NCBI GenBank assembly: GCA_016710645.1
Contig: JADJVI010000016.1
Location: 1 to 64,000, forward strand
From: Actinomycetales bacterium
GTDB taxonomy: Bacteria > Actinomycetota > Actinomycetes > Actinomycetales > Dermatophilaceae
Direction: 5' to 3'
Length of the DNA: 64,000 nucleotides
This document shows positions 28,360 through 37,937 of this stretch, piece by piece; the stretch's first letter is position 1, and each line of letters starts with the position of its first letter. The notes beneath the pieces were generated by a model. The model did not search any database, was not told the origin of the DNA, and was given only the letters and a program-made list of their open reading frames with translations. Both the position numbers and the translations under genes were made by a program.

Positions 28360-28893
28360 CTAGGGGTGGGCCGGGCGCGCTGGGTCGGTCAGCTCGATGT
28401 CGACCATGAGTTCGTCGGCGATGGCTTCCAGCGCGCTGTGCAGCGCTGGCACGTCGGCGCTCGATGGCGCGATCACGTCGGCTTCGACCTCGAAGAGCAC
28501 ACCGCCTGACATCGGAGCCTCGCGAGTGCGAGTCTCGAGTTGTTCGAAACTGGCTCCGTGGGCGGCGAGGGCGGCCGAGATCTGGTGCACGATCCCCGGT
28601 CGGTCGTGGCCGATCAGGTTGAGGCGCAACGGGATTCCGGCGTAGACCGAGGCGGCTCCGGCTGCCTTGACCGCGACGTCGAGGCCGGTGGCAGACAGCT
28701 GGGACACGCCGTCGCGGAAAGCCTCGACGCGCTCGTCGGGGACCTCGACGAGAACGACCCCGGCGAATGTGCCCGCGAGCCGAGCCATTCGACTGGTCAG
28801 CCAGCTGCCGCCATGGTCGGCCACGCTTGTGGATAGCGAAGAGACCAACCCGGCGCGGTCGGCGCCGGTCACCGTGAGCACGAGGGTTGCCAT
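28360..28893 (-). CDS. Double ACT-domain protein (GcvR-like)
   Basis: 177 residues made of two ACT domains: ATLVLTVTGADRAGLVSSLS (1-75) and LRLNLIGHDRPGIVHQIS (about 90-165). This is the GcvR/glycine-cleavage-repressor-like layout without a DNA-binding domain. Expected to sense amino acids in the cytoplasm. Downstream of the exported-protein gene's divergent 5' end and on its strand. Confidence 0.8.
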   Translation of the reverse strand: MATLVLTVTGADRAGLVSSLSTSVADHGGSWLTSRMARLAGTFAGVVLVEVPDERVEAFRDGVSQLSATGLDVAVKAAGAASVYAGIPLRLNLIGHDRPGIVHQISAALAAHGASFEQLETRTREAPMSGGVLFEVEADVIAPSSADVPALHSALEAIADELMVDIELTDPARPAHP

Positions 28894-29063
28894 AGCTGGC
28901 AGCCTAGCCAGGCTCAACTGAAGGTGCGTGTCGCTGACGGCGCTCGGTCGGTGGAGTGGATCGGCGGGGTCGGCACTCATGTGACCCCGAGGCACTACCC
29001 CCGGAACACCGGCGCGAGGCCAGCCGTGGGGTTACTGTGCTTTTGCTGTGACATGCGTGAGGG

Positions 29064-30446
29064 ATGGTGTGGACCATGACGGCCAGCTCGGGAATCCTTC
29101 GAGTACGACGCCGACCGGGCCTGGGCGCGCGGGCTCTGTCGACACGCTCGGCCCCCGAGGTCGGTGCGGCCTGTCCATCGCCGGTCCGACACGGGACCCG
29201 AGCCAGGATTGCCCTCGGTGTCGCAGGCGCGCTCGGCGCGCTCCTGTCAGCGACGGCGTGCTCTGGCGGTTCCTCCGCGCCGTCTCCCACGACATACGTG
29301 GCCGCGCCCACTGGGGGCGCGGCCACGTCCGGTGGGACGCCGGCCAATCCGTCTGGTCCGGCTGCTCCGTCGGGCCCGTCGGGCCCGGTACGGCTCATCG
29401 GTGACGGGAGCACCGCCGACACCGGACCGCAGCCCAACCAGCCGGCGCCACCGACCAAGCTCAAGCCAGGCGAGCGCCCACCCCAGTTCGTGGTGGTGTC
29501 GTGGGATGGTGCCGGCGCAGACCGCTCCGGACTATTCGAGACCTGGCGAGAGTTTGCGGCGGCCCACCACGTTCCGATGACGTTCTTCCTCACCGGGCTC
29601 TACATGCTCCCCGCCTCGCACCGCACGGCATACACGTCGCCTGGTCGAGCCGCGGGGGCCTCAGCGATCCCATGGTTCGGGGACGAGGCGATCCGCGCGA
29701 CCATCGAGAATGTCCGAGCAGCGTGGCTGAAGGGGCACGAGATCGGGACTCACTTCAACGGGCACTTCTGCGGACCCAAGGGCGGCTCGTCCTGGAGCCC
29801 GGCGGATTGGGACCACGAGATCGCCCAGGCCAAGCAATTCGTCTCGACGTGGCGGACGACGACCGGGTTCGACCTGCCGCCGCTGCCCTTCGACTACGAG
29901 AAGGAGCTGGTGGGCGCCCGCACTCCGTGTCTGGAGGGGCAGGCAGGCTTGGTCAAGGCGTCCGCCGTGGCGAACTGGCGTTACGACTCCTCCGGCGCAG
30001 GCACCCAGGTATGGCCGCGCAAACTCTCCGGCACGTCGCTATGGAACATCCCGCTGGAACTCATCCCCTTCAACGGCAGCCAGGTGCTGTCGATGGACTA
30101 CAACTTCTACGCAACACAATCCAGGGCCAAGACCGGCGACCCCGCCTCGTATGCCGGGTGGCAGGCTCAGGCGCGCGACGCCTACCTGGCCGGCTTTCAA
30201 CGGGCCTACACCGCCAACCGCGCGCCGTTAATCATCGGCAACCACTTCGAGTCCTGGAACGGCGGCATTTACATGGCTGCCCTGCGGGAGGCACTCACCC
30301 AGATGGTGAGCCAGCCCGACGTGCGGTTCGTGACCTTCAAGCAGCTGTGCGATTGGCTCGACGCCCAGGACCCCGCGGTGCTCGCCTCCTTGCAGCGACT
30401 ACCAGTCGGGCAGGCTCCAACTGCTGGCTGGACCAAGACCTCGTGA
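29064..30446 (+). CDS. Polysaccharide-deacetylase-like lipoprotein
   Basis: 460 residues. A long basic n-region leads to a lipoprotein signal ending ALLSATAC (Cys66), then a Pro/Gly/Ala linker of about 65 residues. The extracytoplasmic domain starts at FVVVSWDGAGAD and contains HEIGTHFNGHFCG, the NodB-like metal-site pattern, and ends with IIGNHFESW and RFVTFKQLCDWL. Activity is not certain because the usual second metal motif is altered. An in-frame ATG at 29076 is an alternative start. Confidence 0.7.
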   Translation: MVWTMTASSGILRVRRRPGLGARALSTRSAPEVGAACPSPVRHGTRARIALGVAGALGALLSATACSGGSSAPSPTTYVAAPTGGAATSGGTPANPSGPAAPSGPSGPVRLIGDGSTADTGPQPNQPAPPTKLKPGERPPQFVVVSWDGAGADRSGLFETWREFAAAHHVPMTFFLTGLYMLPASHRTAYTSPGRAAGASAIPWFGDEAIRATIENVRAAWLKGHEIGTHFNGHFCGPKGGSSWSPADWDHEIAQAKQFVSTWRTTTGFDLPPLPFDYEKELVGARTPCLEGQAGLVKASAVANWRYDSSGAGTQVWPRKLSGTSLWNIPLELIPFNGSQVLSMDYNFYATQSRAKTGDPASYAGWQAQARDAYLAGFQRAYTANRAPLIIGNHFESWNGGIYMAALREALTQMVSQPDVRFVTFKQLCDWLDAQDPAVLASLQRLPVGQAPTAGWTKTS

Positions 30447-30478
30447 TCCGTCTGCGGGGATGTCGCTAATCTGCCGAC

Positions 30479-31846
30479 TCAACGGTCGTGCGGTGCTGAG
30501 TGCGGCTTACCTGCCGCGCCTTCCCCTGGGGAGCTCGGGTATTCCTGTGGCTCGATGAACTCCTCGCGCGCGGCATCGCTGATCCCGCCCTCGGCGATGA
30601 TGCGGGCCAGGAATCGTCCGGATGGCTTGACCGTCCGGATCTGGGTGGCGTAGTCGTTGTGGACGATGCCGAAGCGCGGCACCTCCCCCTCCTTCCACTC
30701 CCAGTTGTCGACGAAGCACCAGTGGTAGTAGCGCTCGAAGGGCAACGACGAGGTGGCGATCGTCGTGAGGTGGTCGTTCACGAACCGGCAGCGGAATCGC
30801 TCTAACTGTCCGGTTGTGAGGTCGCCGTTGTCCGCCGTGCCGTTGTCGGCCGTGCCGTTCTCGGTGACCCAGATCGGCCCTGGGTATCGGTCGTGCAGTC
30901 GACGCGCACAGCGCAACAGACCCTCCGGGTAGATCTCCCACCCGAGGTCGTTGACCGGCGAGCCAGGGAAGGTCGCATCGGCCATCCGCTTGGATGCCGT
31001 TCGGGTGTAGTAGTTGATGCCGAGATAGTCGTAGTAGCGGCGGCCAGCGGCGATGTCGGCGGGCGGGCGGCCGAGCAGTCGATGGAAGCGGCCGGCCAGG
31101 AAGGCGTCGGCTACGGCGTCTTGGAACAGCAGCGAGTTGACCCGTGCCGACGCCTGGTGGATCGGGTTGTTGGGCTTCCACGGGTCGAAAACCCGCATGT
31201 GGTGGGCGAATCCGACCTGTGCGTTGGGCTGCAGGTCATGGATCAGTCGGTAGGCACGACAGTGGGCAATCGCCATGTGTCGCAGCACTTTTCGCACCGC
31301 GGGCCATGACGAAGTCCCGGGTGGCCCGTCCCCGAAAAGGTGCGTTTGCACGGCATACACGTTGGGCTCGTTGATGGTGACCCAGTCGGTGACCACGTCG
31401 CGCAACTCGGCGACCACGTGCCGCACGAAGCGGAGCCAGATGTCGACCGACGCCGGGACGGTCCACTCCCCCAGCCCCTGGAACCACGACGGGTTGGTGA
31501 AGTGGTGCAGCGTCACCAGGGGGACGATGCCGTGCGAGCGCAGGAGCTCGATCTCCTCGCGGTAGCGCGCGAGGGCGGTGGCGTCGAACTCGCCGGGTCG
31601 GGGTTCGATGCGCGACCACTCGATGCCCATCCGGTAGGTCTGCAAGCCGAGCGAGGCCATCAGCTCGGTGTCCTCGCGCCAGCGGTTCCAGTGGTCGGTG
31701 GAGCGCACCGGGGTGGAGCCGTCGCGGATGTTGCCGGGGACGGACGACCAGTCGTACCAGTTGTTGTTGCGGTCGCCGCCCTCGATCTGCACGGCCGCCG
31801 TGGCCGTGCCGATCAGGAGGCCATCAAGTGGCGTGAAGGGAGCCAT
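30479..31846 (-). CDS. GH1 beta-glucosidase
   Basis: 455 residues, cytoplasmic retaining glycosidase. The acid/base is Glu160 in VTINEPN and the nucleophile is Glu329 in WVTENG; the N-terminal GTATAAVQIEGG is also diagnostic. The ENG motif is followed by a tandem duplication reading NGTADNGTADNG (about 330-341), absent from most GH1 enzymes and very near the active site. Hydrolyses beta-linked glucosides or galactosides. Confidence 0.9.
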   Translation of the reverse strand: MAPFTPLDGLLIGTATAAVQIEGGDRNNNWYDWSSVPGNIRDGSTPVRSTDHWNRWREDTELMASLGLQTYRMGIEWSRIEPRPGEFDATALARYREEIELLRSHGIVPLVTLHHFTNPSWFQGLGEWTVPASVDIWLRFVRHVVAELRDVVTDWVTINEPNVYAVQTHLFGDGPPGTSSWPAVRKVLRHMAIAHCRAYRLIHDLQPNAQVGFAHHMRVFDPWKPNNPIHQASARVNSLLFQDAVADAFLAGRFHRLLGRPPADIAAGRRYYDYLGINYYTRTASKRMADATFPGSPVNDLGWEIYPEGLLRCARRLHDRYPGPIWVTENGTADNGTADNGDLTTGQLERFRCRFVNDHLTTIATSSLPFERYYHWCFVDNWEWKEGEVPRFGIVHNDYATQIRTVKPSGRFLARIIAEGGISDAAREEFIEPQEYPSSPGEGAAGKPHSAPHDR

Positions 31847-31861
31847 GGCTACTCATAGGTA

Positions 31862-32048
31862 GGCGTCGCGTCGGTGCCGCAAGGTGATTCCGCGCACGAC
31901 GACCCGGTTGTCTGCACGTCGTCCATCAGCAAGCGGCATGGTGGTCACGTACAGGATGACAGCGTATGCCGTGATGACTCCGCACCCTCCGTGGGCTAGA
32001 TCGGCGCCGGCTCTTCCCAAGGGAACTTGCGCTAAGTGATCTTGTCGA
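31862..32048. other. Intergenic, left edge of the acquired island
   Basis: No gene seen. It holds the last octamer copy (31964-31971) before the 5.4-kb octamer-free stretch. Confidence 0.5.
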
Positions 32049-32311
32049 GTGGACGCGGGATCTGATCCGATCGTTCACGACTCCGCGCACCGACACGGGG
32101 TTGCCGACGGAGACAGGTTCCACGTCCTCAGGTTCGCTCTCTATCCTTCCGCCAAGGCGACGACAGGGGGATGTTCATCGCGCCTGGCCGCACCGGACAA
32201 CTCATCGAAGTCGGCGTGGTCCTTTGGTGCGGTGGGATCTCGCCATCGCACATGCCAATGAGTCCAGCACGAGCCACGTATCTGAGGTGGTCATCATGCG
32301 ACCTTCCCTGA
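32049..32311 (+). pseudogene. Decayed DUF4258/BrnT-like toxin gene (frameshifted)
   Basis: Two frames together resemble a small actinobacterial DUF4258 protein. In one frame are IVHDSAHRHGVADG and FHVLRFALYP (from 32049); in another, MFIAPGRTGQLIEVGVVLW (from ATG 32171), then a degraded SHMPM where an HAMPMR-type segment is expected. A frameshift near 32145-32165 separates them. The remnant runs into the start of the next gene, as expected for a toxin/partner pair. Family assignment is by eye. Confidence 0.5.
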
Positions 32312-32559
32312 AAGACCTGATCGCCAAGGCCGACGAACTGGCCGAGCGCTTCGAGGACTACGAACCCCGCGACGAGGACTTGGGCGCTCCGCTCCCGCCG
32401 TTGATGACTGTTCGGCTGGCCCAGTTCCGCCGAACGCAGGCGGAGAAGGAATTGGCCGAAGCAATCCACGCGGCTCGCGACGCCAAAATCTCCTGGCGGG
32501 AACTCGGCGAAGCGATCGGCACCACCGGCGAAGCCGTCCGGCAACGCTACGCCAGTTAA
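32296..32559 (+). CDS. Small HTH protein, probable partner of the decayed toxin
   Basis: 87 residues. An acidic N-terminus (MRPSLKDLIAKADELAERFEDYEP) is followed by a helix-turn-helix in ISWRELGEAIGTTGEAVRQRY at the very end, the sigma-region-like HTH seen in many small actinobacterial proteins. Its start overlaps the 3' end of the decayed DUF4258-like gene. Possibly the surviving antitoxin or regulator; intact frame. Confidence 0.65.
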   Translation: MRPSLKDLIAKADELAERFEDYEPRDEDLGAPLPPLMTVRLAQFRRTQAEKELAEAIHAARDAKISWRELGEAIGTTGEAVRQRYAS

Positions 32560-32597
32560 GGCTGGGGAGGTGGCGAGCTCACGGGCGGATGAGCTTG

Positions 32598-32936
32598 CTA
32601 GAAGTCGAGCAAGACGGCCAGCGTCTCGCGCAGCTCGCCGAGCACCACCGGGCCGACGTTGCCCGTCTTGGCACTGATGCGGGTAACCGCCACCGAACGG
32701 ACGTGTTGGCACTGGGCGGACGACACGTCCTCCAGCCCGTTGGCCTCGTCGGGGTCGATGACGATCTCAGCGCCACTGTCACGGATCGCCCGCGTCAAGG
32801 GAACGACCTGGACCACGTTGGGGCCACCCCGAAGGACGCGGGCGGCAGTGACCACTACCGCTGGACGTTGCAGTCCAGCCTCACTGCCGGCAGGCGTACC
32901 CAGATCGAGGTGGACGACATCACCCGGCGTCAGCAT
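32598..32936 (-). CDS. mazF: MazF/PemK-type endoribonuclease toxin
   Basis: 112 residues. PGDVVHLDLGTPAGSEAGLQRPAVVV is the MazF N-terminal strand-loop with the RP motif; QVVPLTRAIRD, SAQCQHVRSVAVTRI and VVLGELRETLAVLL are the remaining conserved blocks. Expected to cut mRNA at short sites. Start overlaps the antitoxin gene by 17 nt, the usual type II arrangement. Confidence 0.88.
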   Translation of the reverse strand: MLTPGDVVHLDLGTPAGSEAGLQRPAVVVTAARVLRGGPNVVQVVPLTRAIRDSGAEIVIDPDEANGLEDVSSAQCQHVRSVAVTRISAKTGNVGPVVLGELRETLAVLLDF

Positions 32937-33117
32937 CGAGCCACGTCGTCTCGTCGTCAGTCAGCGGGATCGAGAGATCGCGTCCCATCGAGTCCTGACG
33001 GAGCACCCGAAGTGCACGCGCAACCGTTTGATCGATCGTCTCGTGGCGCTGGGCCGCCAGCCGCGTCACCCTTGCGTGCGTCTCACGGCTGATCCGGATC
33101 GTTGTCGTATCGGCCAC
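32920..33117 (-). CDS. mazE: MazE-like ribbon-helix-helix antitoxin
   Basis: 65 residues. TTIRISRETHARVTRLAAQRH is a ribbon-helix-helix N-terminus; the acidic C-terminus (DDETTWLDADAG) would wrap the toxin. First gene of the pair; a palindrome just upstream is the likely autoregulatory operator. Confidence 0.82.
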   Translation of the reverse strand: MADTTTIRISRETHARVTRLAAQRHETIDQTVARALRVLRQDSMGRDLSIPLTDDETTWLDADAG

Positions 33118-33123
33118 AGCACG

Positions 33124-33143
33124 AGTCTACACAGGAGTAGACT
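33124..33143. promoter_or_regulatory. Operator palindrome of mazEF
   Basis: AGTCTAC and GTAGACT arms separated by 6 nt, ending 7 nt upstream of the mazE start at 33117. Position and symmetry fit a MazE/MazEF autoregulatory site overlapping the promoter. Confidence 0.6.
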
Positions 33144-33197
33144 TCCTCATCTACATGGCGCGTGGCTCATCCTCGGCCCGGGCAGTCGTGCGTCGAC

Positions 33198-33229
33198 AAC
33201 TACACGTTGAACCTGCACTCGACCATGTC
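33198..33229. repeat. Copy of the ychF 3' end (possible attachment site)
   Basis: 28 of 32 bases match the ychF 3' end at 36838-36869 in the same orientation, including TTGAACCT and CACTCGACCA; mismatches at four scattered positions. Similarity stops on both sides. Such a direct repeat of a gene's 3' end flanking foreign DNA is what site-specific integration leaves. Confidence 0.65.
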
Positions 33230-33363
33230 ACGTTCTGCGCCGCCACCAATGTGGAGTCGTCCTTGGGCATGTCATAAATGTCCTCGGGGTCAAACCCCAA
33301 TGTGATGTGAAGGTCCCGGGGCGGCAGACTGAGTCCATGAACCGCCCCGGTGAGTCCGGAGAC

Positions 33364-34356
33364 TTACTGGTTTGACGGCTCCAGCTGTTGCTGGGCTTGG
33401 TTTCGAGCGTAGTAGAGGGCCTCGGCTTCGACGGGTGGGATGTCGCCGCAGTACTCGTAGAGCCGGCGGTGGTTGAACCAGTCGACCCATTCGGCGGTCG
33501 CGTATTCGACGTCGTCGACGGTCTTCCACGGTTTGCGCGGTTTGATCAGTTCGGTCTTGTACAGGCCGTTGATCGTCTCGGCGAGAGCGTTGTCATACGA
33601 GTCGCCGACGGTCCCGACTGAGGCGGCGATCCCCGCCTCAGCGAGCCGCTCGGTGTAACGAATGCTGACGTACTGCGACCCGCGATCGGTATGTGCCACA
33701 ACGGAATCCAGTGATCGGCCGTCGCGCTGGCGGGTCCACACGGCCTGCTCGAGGGCGTCCAGGACGAGCTGGGTGGTCATCGAGGTCCCGCAGCGCCAGC
33801 CCAGGATCCGGCGGGCGTAGGCGTCGGTCACGAACGCGACATACACCCACCCCGACCACGTCGAGACGTACGTCATGTCAGCCACCCACAGCCGGTCCGG
33901 CGCGGCCGGGGCGAAGTTGCGGCCGACCAGATCCCGTGCCCGCTCCGCGACCGGATTGGGGATCGTCGTCTTCTTGACCTTGCCGCGGATCGCGCCGGTC
34001 AACCCCTCAGCCTTCATCAGGCGTTCGATGGTGGACCGTGCCACCGGGACACCTTCACGGTTCAGCTGCAGCCAGACCTTCCGCGCTCCGTACACCCCGT
34101 AGTTGGCGGCGTGGACCCGACGAATTTCCGTCACCAGGAACTCATCGCGCTGGTCGCGAGCGGTCGGGAGTCTTCCCGACGTGCTCGTAGTACGTCGACG
34201 GGGCCACCTTCAGCCCGTGCTCGGTGAGCACGGTACAGATGGGCTCGACACCCCAACGCAGGCCACCGGGTTCGCGGTGGTCGGCGTGTTCGCGGATGAA
34301 GTCCACGATCACCGGGAGGGCCGGTCGAGCTCGGCTCCGAAGAAAGCCGCCGCGGC
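33364..34356 (-). CDS. IS3 transposase OrfB, carrying an internal +1 frameshift
   Basis: DDE integrase core: RLWVADMTYVSTWSG (first Asp), AHTDRGSQYVS (second Asp) and DSYDNALAETINGLYKTELI (Glu) are all present in the part from 34134 down. The N-terminal part (VEPICTVLTEHGLKVAPSTYYEH) lies in another frame that stops at 34142. Removing one G from the run at 34166-34168 restores TPTARDQRDEF and a continuous protein. OrfB is normally made by -1 slippage from OrfA near CTTTCTTC. The copy looks inactive unless the extra base is an error. Confidence 0.8.
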
Positions 34357-34635
34357 CTTCAGAATCGAGTTCGCGCGCTTGAGCTCGGCGTTCTCCCGCT
34401 TCAACCGGCGGACCTCGGCTGACTCCTCGCTCGTGACCCCTGGTCGGGCACCCGCGTCGACCTGCGCCTGGCGGACCCACTTGCGAACCGTCTCCGGGGT
34501 GCCGACCCCGAGGAGCTCCGCGACCCGGGTCATCGCTGCCCACTCCGACTCGTGCTCACCGACGTTCTCGGCGACCATCCGGACCGCCCGCTCCTTCAAC
34601 TCAGGCGGGTACCGCTTGTGCGTGTCTCCTGGCAT
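34309..34635 (-). CDS. IS3 transposase OrfA
   Basis: 108 residues. HTH in YPPELKERAVRMVAENV and TPETVRKWVRQAQ, followed by the leucine-zipper helix SAEVRRLKRENAELKRANSILKAAAAFF typical of OrfA. It recognises the element ends and is fused to OrfB by programmed -1 frameshifting. Confidence 0.92.
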   Translation of the reverse strand: MPGDTHKRYPPELKERAVRMVAENVGEHESEWAAMTRVAELLGVGTPETVRKWVRQAQVDAGARPGVTSEESAEVRRLKRENAELKRANSILKAAAAFFGAELDRPSR

Positions 34636-34890
34636 GACTCCAACCTTCCCAAGGTTCGAAGTCTCCGGACATGCCGGGGCGGTTCACCACGCCGGAACTC
34701 CTGAGGTTCGGGCGAGGCGACGGCCACGTAGAAGGTCTCCGAAACGGAGTTAGCTTGGCGACTCAGACCAATGAGCAGAATTTCTACGCTCTCAGGCATC
34801 CCATCGATATCGCACAGCCCAAATTCGGGAGGAGAAACGATCGTCACATGGTACTCATTTGCGCCGTCGCCCCGCCTGTCAGCCTGGGTG

Positions 34891-36263
34891 TGAGTCACTG
34901 AGGAGGTTGGGTTGAGGGTGTTGACGGCGGCGGAGAAGGCGTCGGTGGTGGTGGGGTATTTGGCGCAGCTGTCCCGCGTCAAGAATTTGGCAGGTTTTCG
35001 GGCTCGGGAAAGTTGGGTACCGCGGGGTCTGCCAGGCCGAGGTGGACCTCACGGGGACGGTTCCAGGCCAGGTGTTCGTGCGGCCTGACTTCGTTGAACT
35101 CGACCCGGAAGGCTTCGGCCTCGCGGATCAGGTCGAGGGCGTCGTCGATCTGTTCGCGGTACAGCCGCTCGTACTTCAACGATCCGAAGGCTCGCTCTCG
35201 CACGCCGTTCTGGCCAGGGGTCTTGACCCGGGTGCGAACATGACGCAGCTCGGGCCGCTTGCCGATGAAGCTCTCGAAGAGGAACGAACGGAACGGGCCG
35301 CCGTTGTCCGTGACCAGCGTGATGGGGACGATCTCACCGGTGTCGGGGTCGGTCAGGTACTCAATGAGCGAGTGCCCGCCCGGCAGCAACTGCTCGGCTT
35401 CAGCCAAGGCCAGCTCAACGGCCTCGATCGCGTCGTACCGGTTCGCGGTCGGGGACCAGTGCCAGCCGAACTCGTACTTCGACCAGTAATCCGCCACACC
35501 GGCTACCCGCCACGTGCCGCCCGTGGTGGTCTCGTACTCGGAGAAGTCGAACTGCCACACCATGTTCGGCCCCGTCGGAGGCGCCGCGAACGCGGCCTTC
35601 CTCGCGGCCGCGAGCTGACGGCGTTCTCGTTGATAGTCGGCCTTAAGAAGCAAGCCTTCTGCGGCCAGCACCCGCAGCACGGTCGACTGCGAGAGTCGGT
35701 GGCCGTCGTGGCGGGTCATCGCCCACACCTTCCGGTGGCCCCACGCCGGATACTTGTGCGCCCACTTCACCACCGCCTGACGGCGCCTGTCCCGGGCCGG
35801 CGTCGGCCACGGCCCCTTCCGCGGATGCCCAGCCTTGGCTTTGGCCTGCCAGCGTCGGTAGGTCCGTTCCGGGATGCCGACCAGACGAGTGAACCTCGTG
35901 GTCGGCATCCCGGCGTCGCGTCGGATTACCTCGAGGTCCGTGAAGGGGCCCAACCGGCCCTCCGCGCTCTTCTTCCACACCCGGATCTCGACCGCCGCCT
36001 CACCCAAGGCACGGGTCAGGTCATCGATCTCAGCCTCGAGCTGGGCCTCGCGCGTCGACGGGCCAGTCCTCCCGGCGGTCAAGGCAGTCTTTCCAGCCTC
36101 GATGAACTCGGCCTTCCACCGCCCGATCGACTGCTCCGAAACCTTCTCCTTGCGGGCAGCCTCCGCGATCGAGACCTCCCCGGCAAGGATGCTCAACACG
36201 ATCCGGGTCTTCTTCTCCGGCGGAATCACCGGCGGACGTCCCATCAGGCACCTCCCTGACTCA
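34891..36263 (-). mobile_element. Second insertion element, single DDE transposase
   Basis: Ends are proposed from short inverted tips TGAGTCA (34891-34897) and TGACTCA (36257-36263) just outside the transposase gene. No clear target duplication is seen, which fits insertion into, or recombination with, the adjacent ISL3 remnant. Its left end truncates the 2H phosphoesterase gene. Confidence 0.6.
34979..36244 (-). CDS. DDE-type integrase/transposase (IS3/IS481-like)
   Basis: 421 residues. N-terminal HTH (IAEAARKEKVSEQSIGRWKAEF), a coiled region, a second helical domain (TRFTRLVGIPERTYRRWQ), then the rve core: WQFDFSEYET (Asp), TLVTDNGGPFRSFLF (Asp) and QNGVRERAFGSLKYERLY (Glu). GGGAGG lies about 7 nt before the ATG. 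Frame intact, so it could be active. Exact IS family needs a database comparison. Confidence 0.85.
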   Translation of the reverse strand: MGRPPVIPPEKKTRIVLSILAGEVSIAEAARKEKVSEQSIGRWKAEFIEAGKTALTAGRTGPSTREAQLEAEIDDLTRALGEAAVEIRVWKKSAEGRLGPFTDLEVIRRDAGMPTTRFTRLVGIPERTYRRWQAKAKAGHPRKGPWPTPARDRRRQAVVKWAHKYPAWGHRKVWAMTRHDGHRLSQSTVLRVLAAEGLLLKADYQRERRQLAAARKAAFAAPPTGPNMVWQFDFSEYETTTGGTWRVAGVADYWSKYEFGWHWSPTANRYDAIEAVELALAEAEQLLPGGHSLIEYLTDPDTGEIVPITLVTDNGGPFRSFLFESFIGKRPELRHVRTRVKTPGQNGVRERAFGSLKYERLYREQIDDALDLIREAEAFRVEFNEVRPHEHLAWNRPREVHLGLADPAVPNFPEPENLPNS

Positions 36264-36271
36264 GGCGCCGA

Positions 36272-36700
36272 TCATGCCCTCATAACCGGCCTGCCAGAAA
36301 GTCTGAAGCGGGACATCTGCGTAGGGGAAGCCAAGGCGTACGCGGTCACGATCCGCTCCTTCAGCCGGGTCGTGAGACGCGCGTACGGCGGGACCTGGTC
36401 GGTGTGCTCGGTGAACGTCGCCCTCCCGCACAAGGCTTCGACACACCGCCACCGCTTCTTCACCCACCACACCGTCACCAGGCCGTCGAACGGGACGTCC
36501 CGGATCCGTTGCACCGTTCGCTGATGCACCCGAGCCGTGACCACCCCGCATGACGGGCAGCCCGCCTCGTGAACCGGCGTGTCGAGGAACACCTGCCGAC
36601 CGCCGGCCGGGTCTCGGGTAACCGCGATCACGCGGTACTCCGGCAAGTTGAACAAGATGGTCGCTGCCTCGCTGACAGCCTCGACCGTAGGCTGGAACAT
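36272..36700 (-). pseudogene. ISL3-family transposase, N-terminal fragment
   Basis: About 110 residues match an ISL3 transposase N-terminus: ILFNLPEYRVIAVTRD, the zinc-ribbon pieces CPSCG and RWRCVEALC, FTEHTDQVPPYARLTTRL. Beyond LTTRL (about 36360) the sequence diverges, and the frame ends by 36272 next to the second element. Truncated, so inactive. Confidence 0.75.
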
Positions 36701-36837
36701 GCTCGTGGTCCTGACCTGACTGGATGCTTAGACACCACCCAGCCTGCCGCAGGGCCACGAGCCCTACATCAGGACCACGCCACGCGGAGAGTCGGAGACC
36801 CGGCATGACGAGGAGACTCAAGCAGACACCCGACCGG
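36701..36837. other. Remains of the ISL3 element end
   Basis: 137 bp with no gene, between the ISL3 fragment start and the ychF stop. It contains GGGCCACGAGCCC (36753-36765). It should hold the outer end of the ISL3 element, but I cannot define the inverted repeat. Confidence 0.3.
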
Positions 36838-36839
36838 AA

Positions 36840-37925
<1,086 letters not shown>

Positions 37926-37937
37926 AAGAGCGAGAGT

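Larger units (their letters stand above)
33338..34686 (-). mobile_element. Complete IS3-family insertion sequence, 1349 bp
   Basis: Terminal inverted repeats of 28 bp with three adjacent mismatches: TGAACCGCCCCGG...GTCCGGAGACTT at 33338-33365, and its inverse at 34659-34686. Ends begin TGA and finish TCA as in IS3. A 3-bp direct repeat CCA flanks it (33335-33337 and 34687-34689). It carries orfA and orfB on the minus strand and splits a 2H phosphoesterase gene in frame. Confidence 0.92.
33151..34890 (-). pseudogene. 2H phosphoesterase-like gene, cut by two insertion elements
   Basis: The part upstream of the IS3 element (34890-34687, minus strand) encodes EYHVTIVSPPE, an HxT motif. Removing the IS3 element (33338-34686) and one CCA target copy joins it in frame to LSLPPRDLHITLGFDPEDIYDMPK, a second HxT motif, ending at TAG 33151-33153. 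Two HxT motifs are the signature of 2H phosphoesterases (RNA/cyclic-nucleotide phosphodiesterases). The 5' end is lost at the second element (34891). Base composition is poorer in GC than neighbours, suggesting transfer. Confidence 0.7.

Noticed and set aside
34596..34982. A 128-residue minus-strand open frame
   Set aside because: It is a chance join: its first third comes from the end of the second insertion element, its middle is the 2H phosphoesterase remnant and its end reads into the IS3 terminal repeat.
36261..36821. A 186-residue minus-strand frame over the ISL3 fragment
   Set aside because: Overlaps the ISL3 zinc-ribbon fragment in another frame; composition looks like a shadow frame. 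Its last 25 residues could be real debris, but nothing supports a gene.
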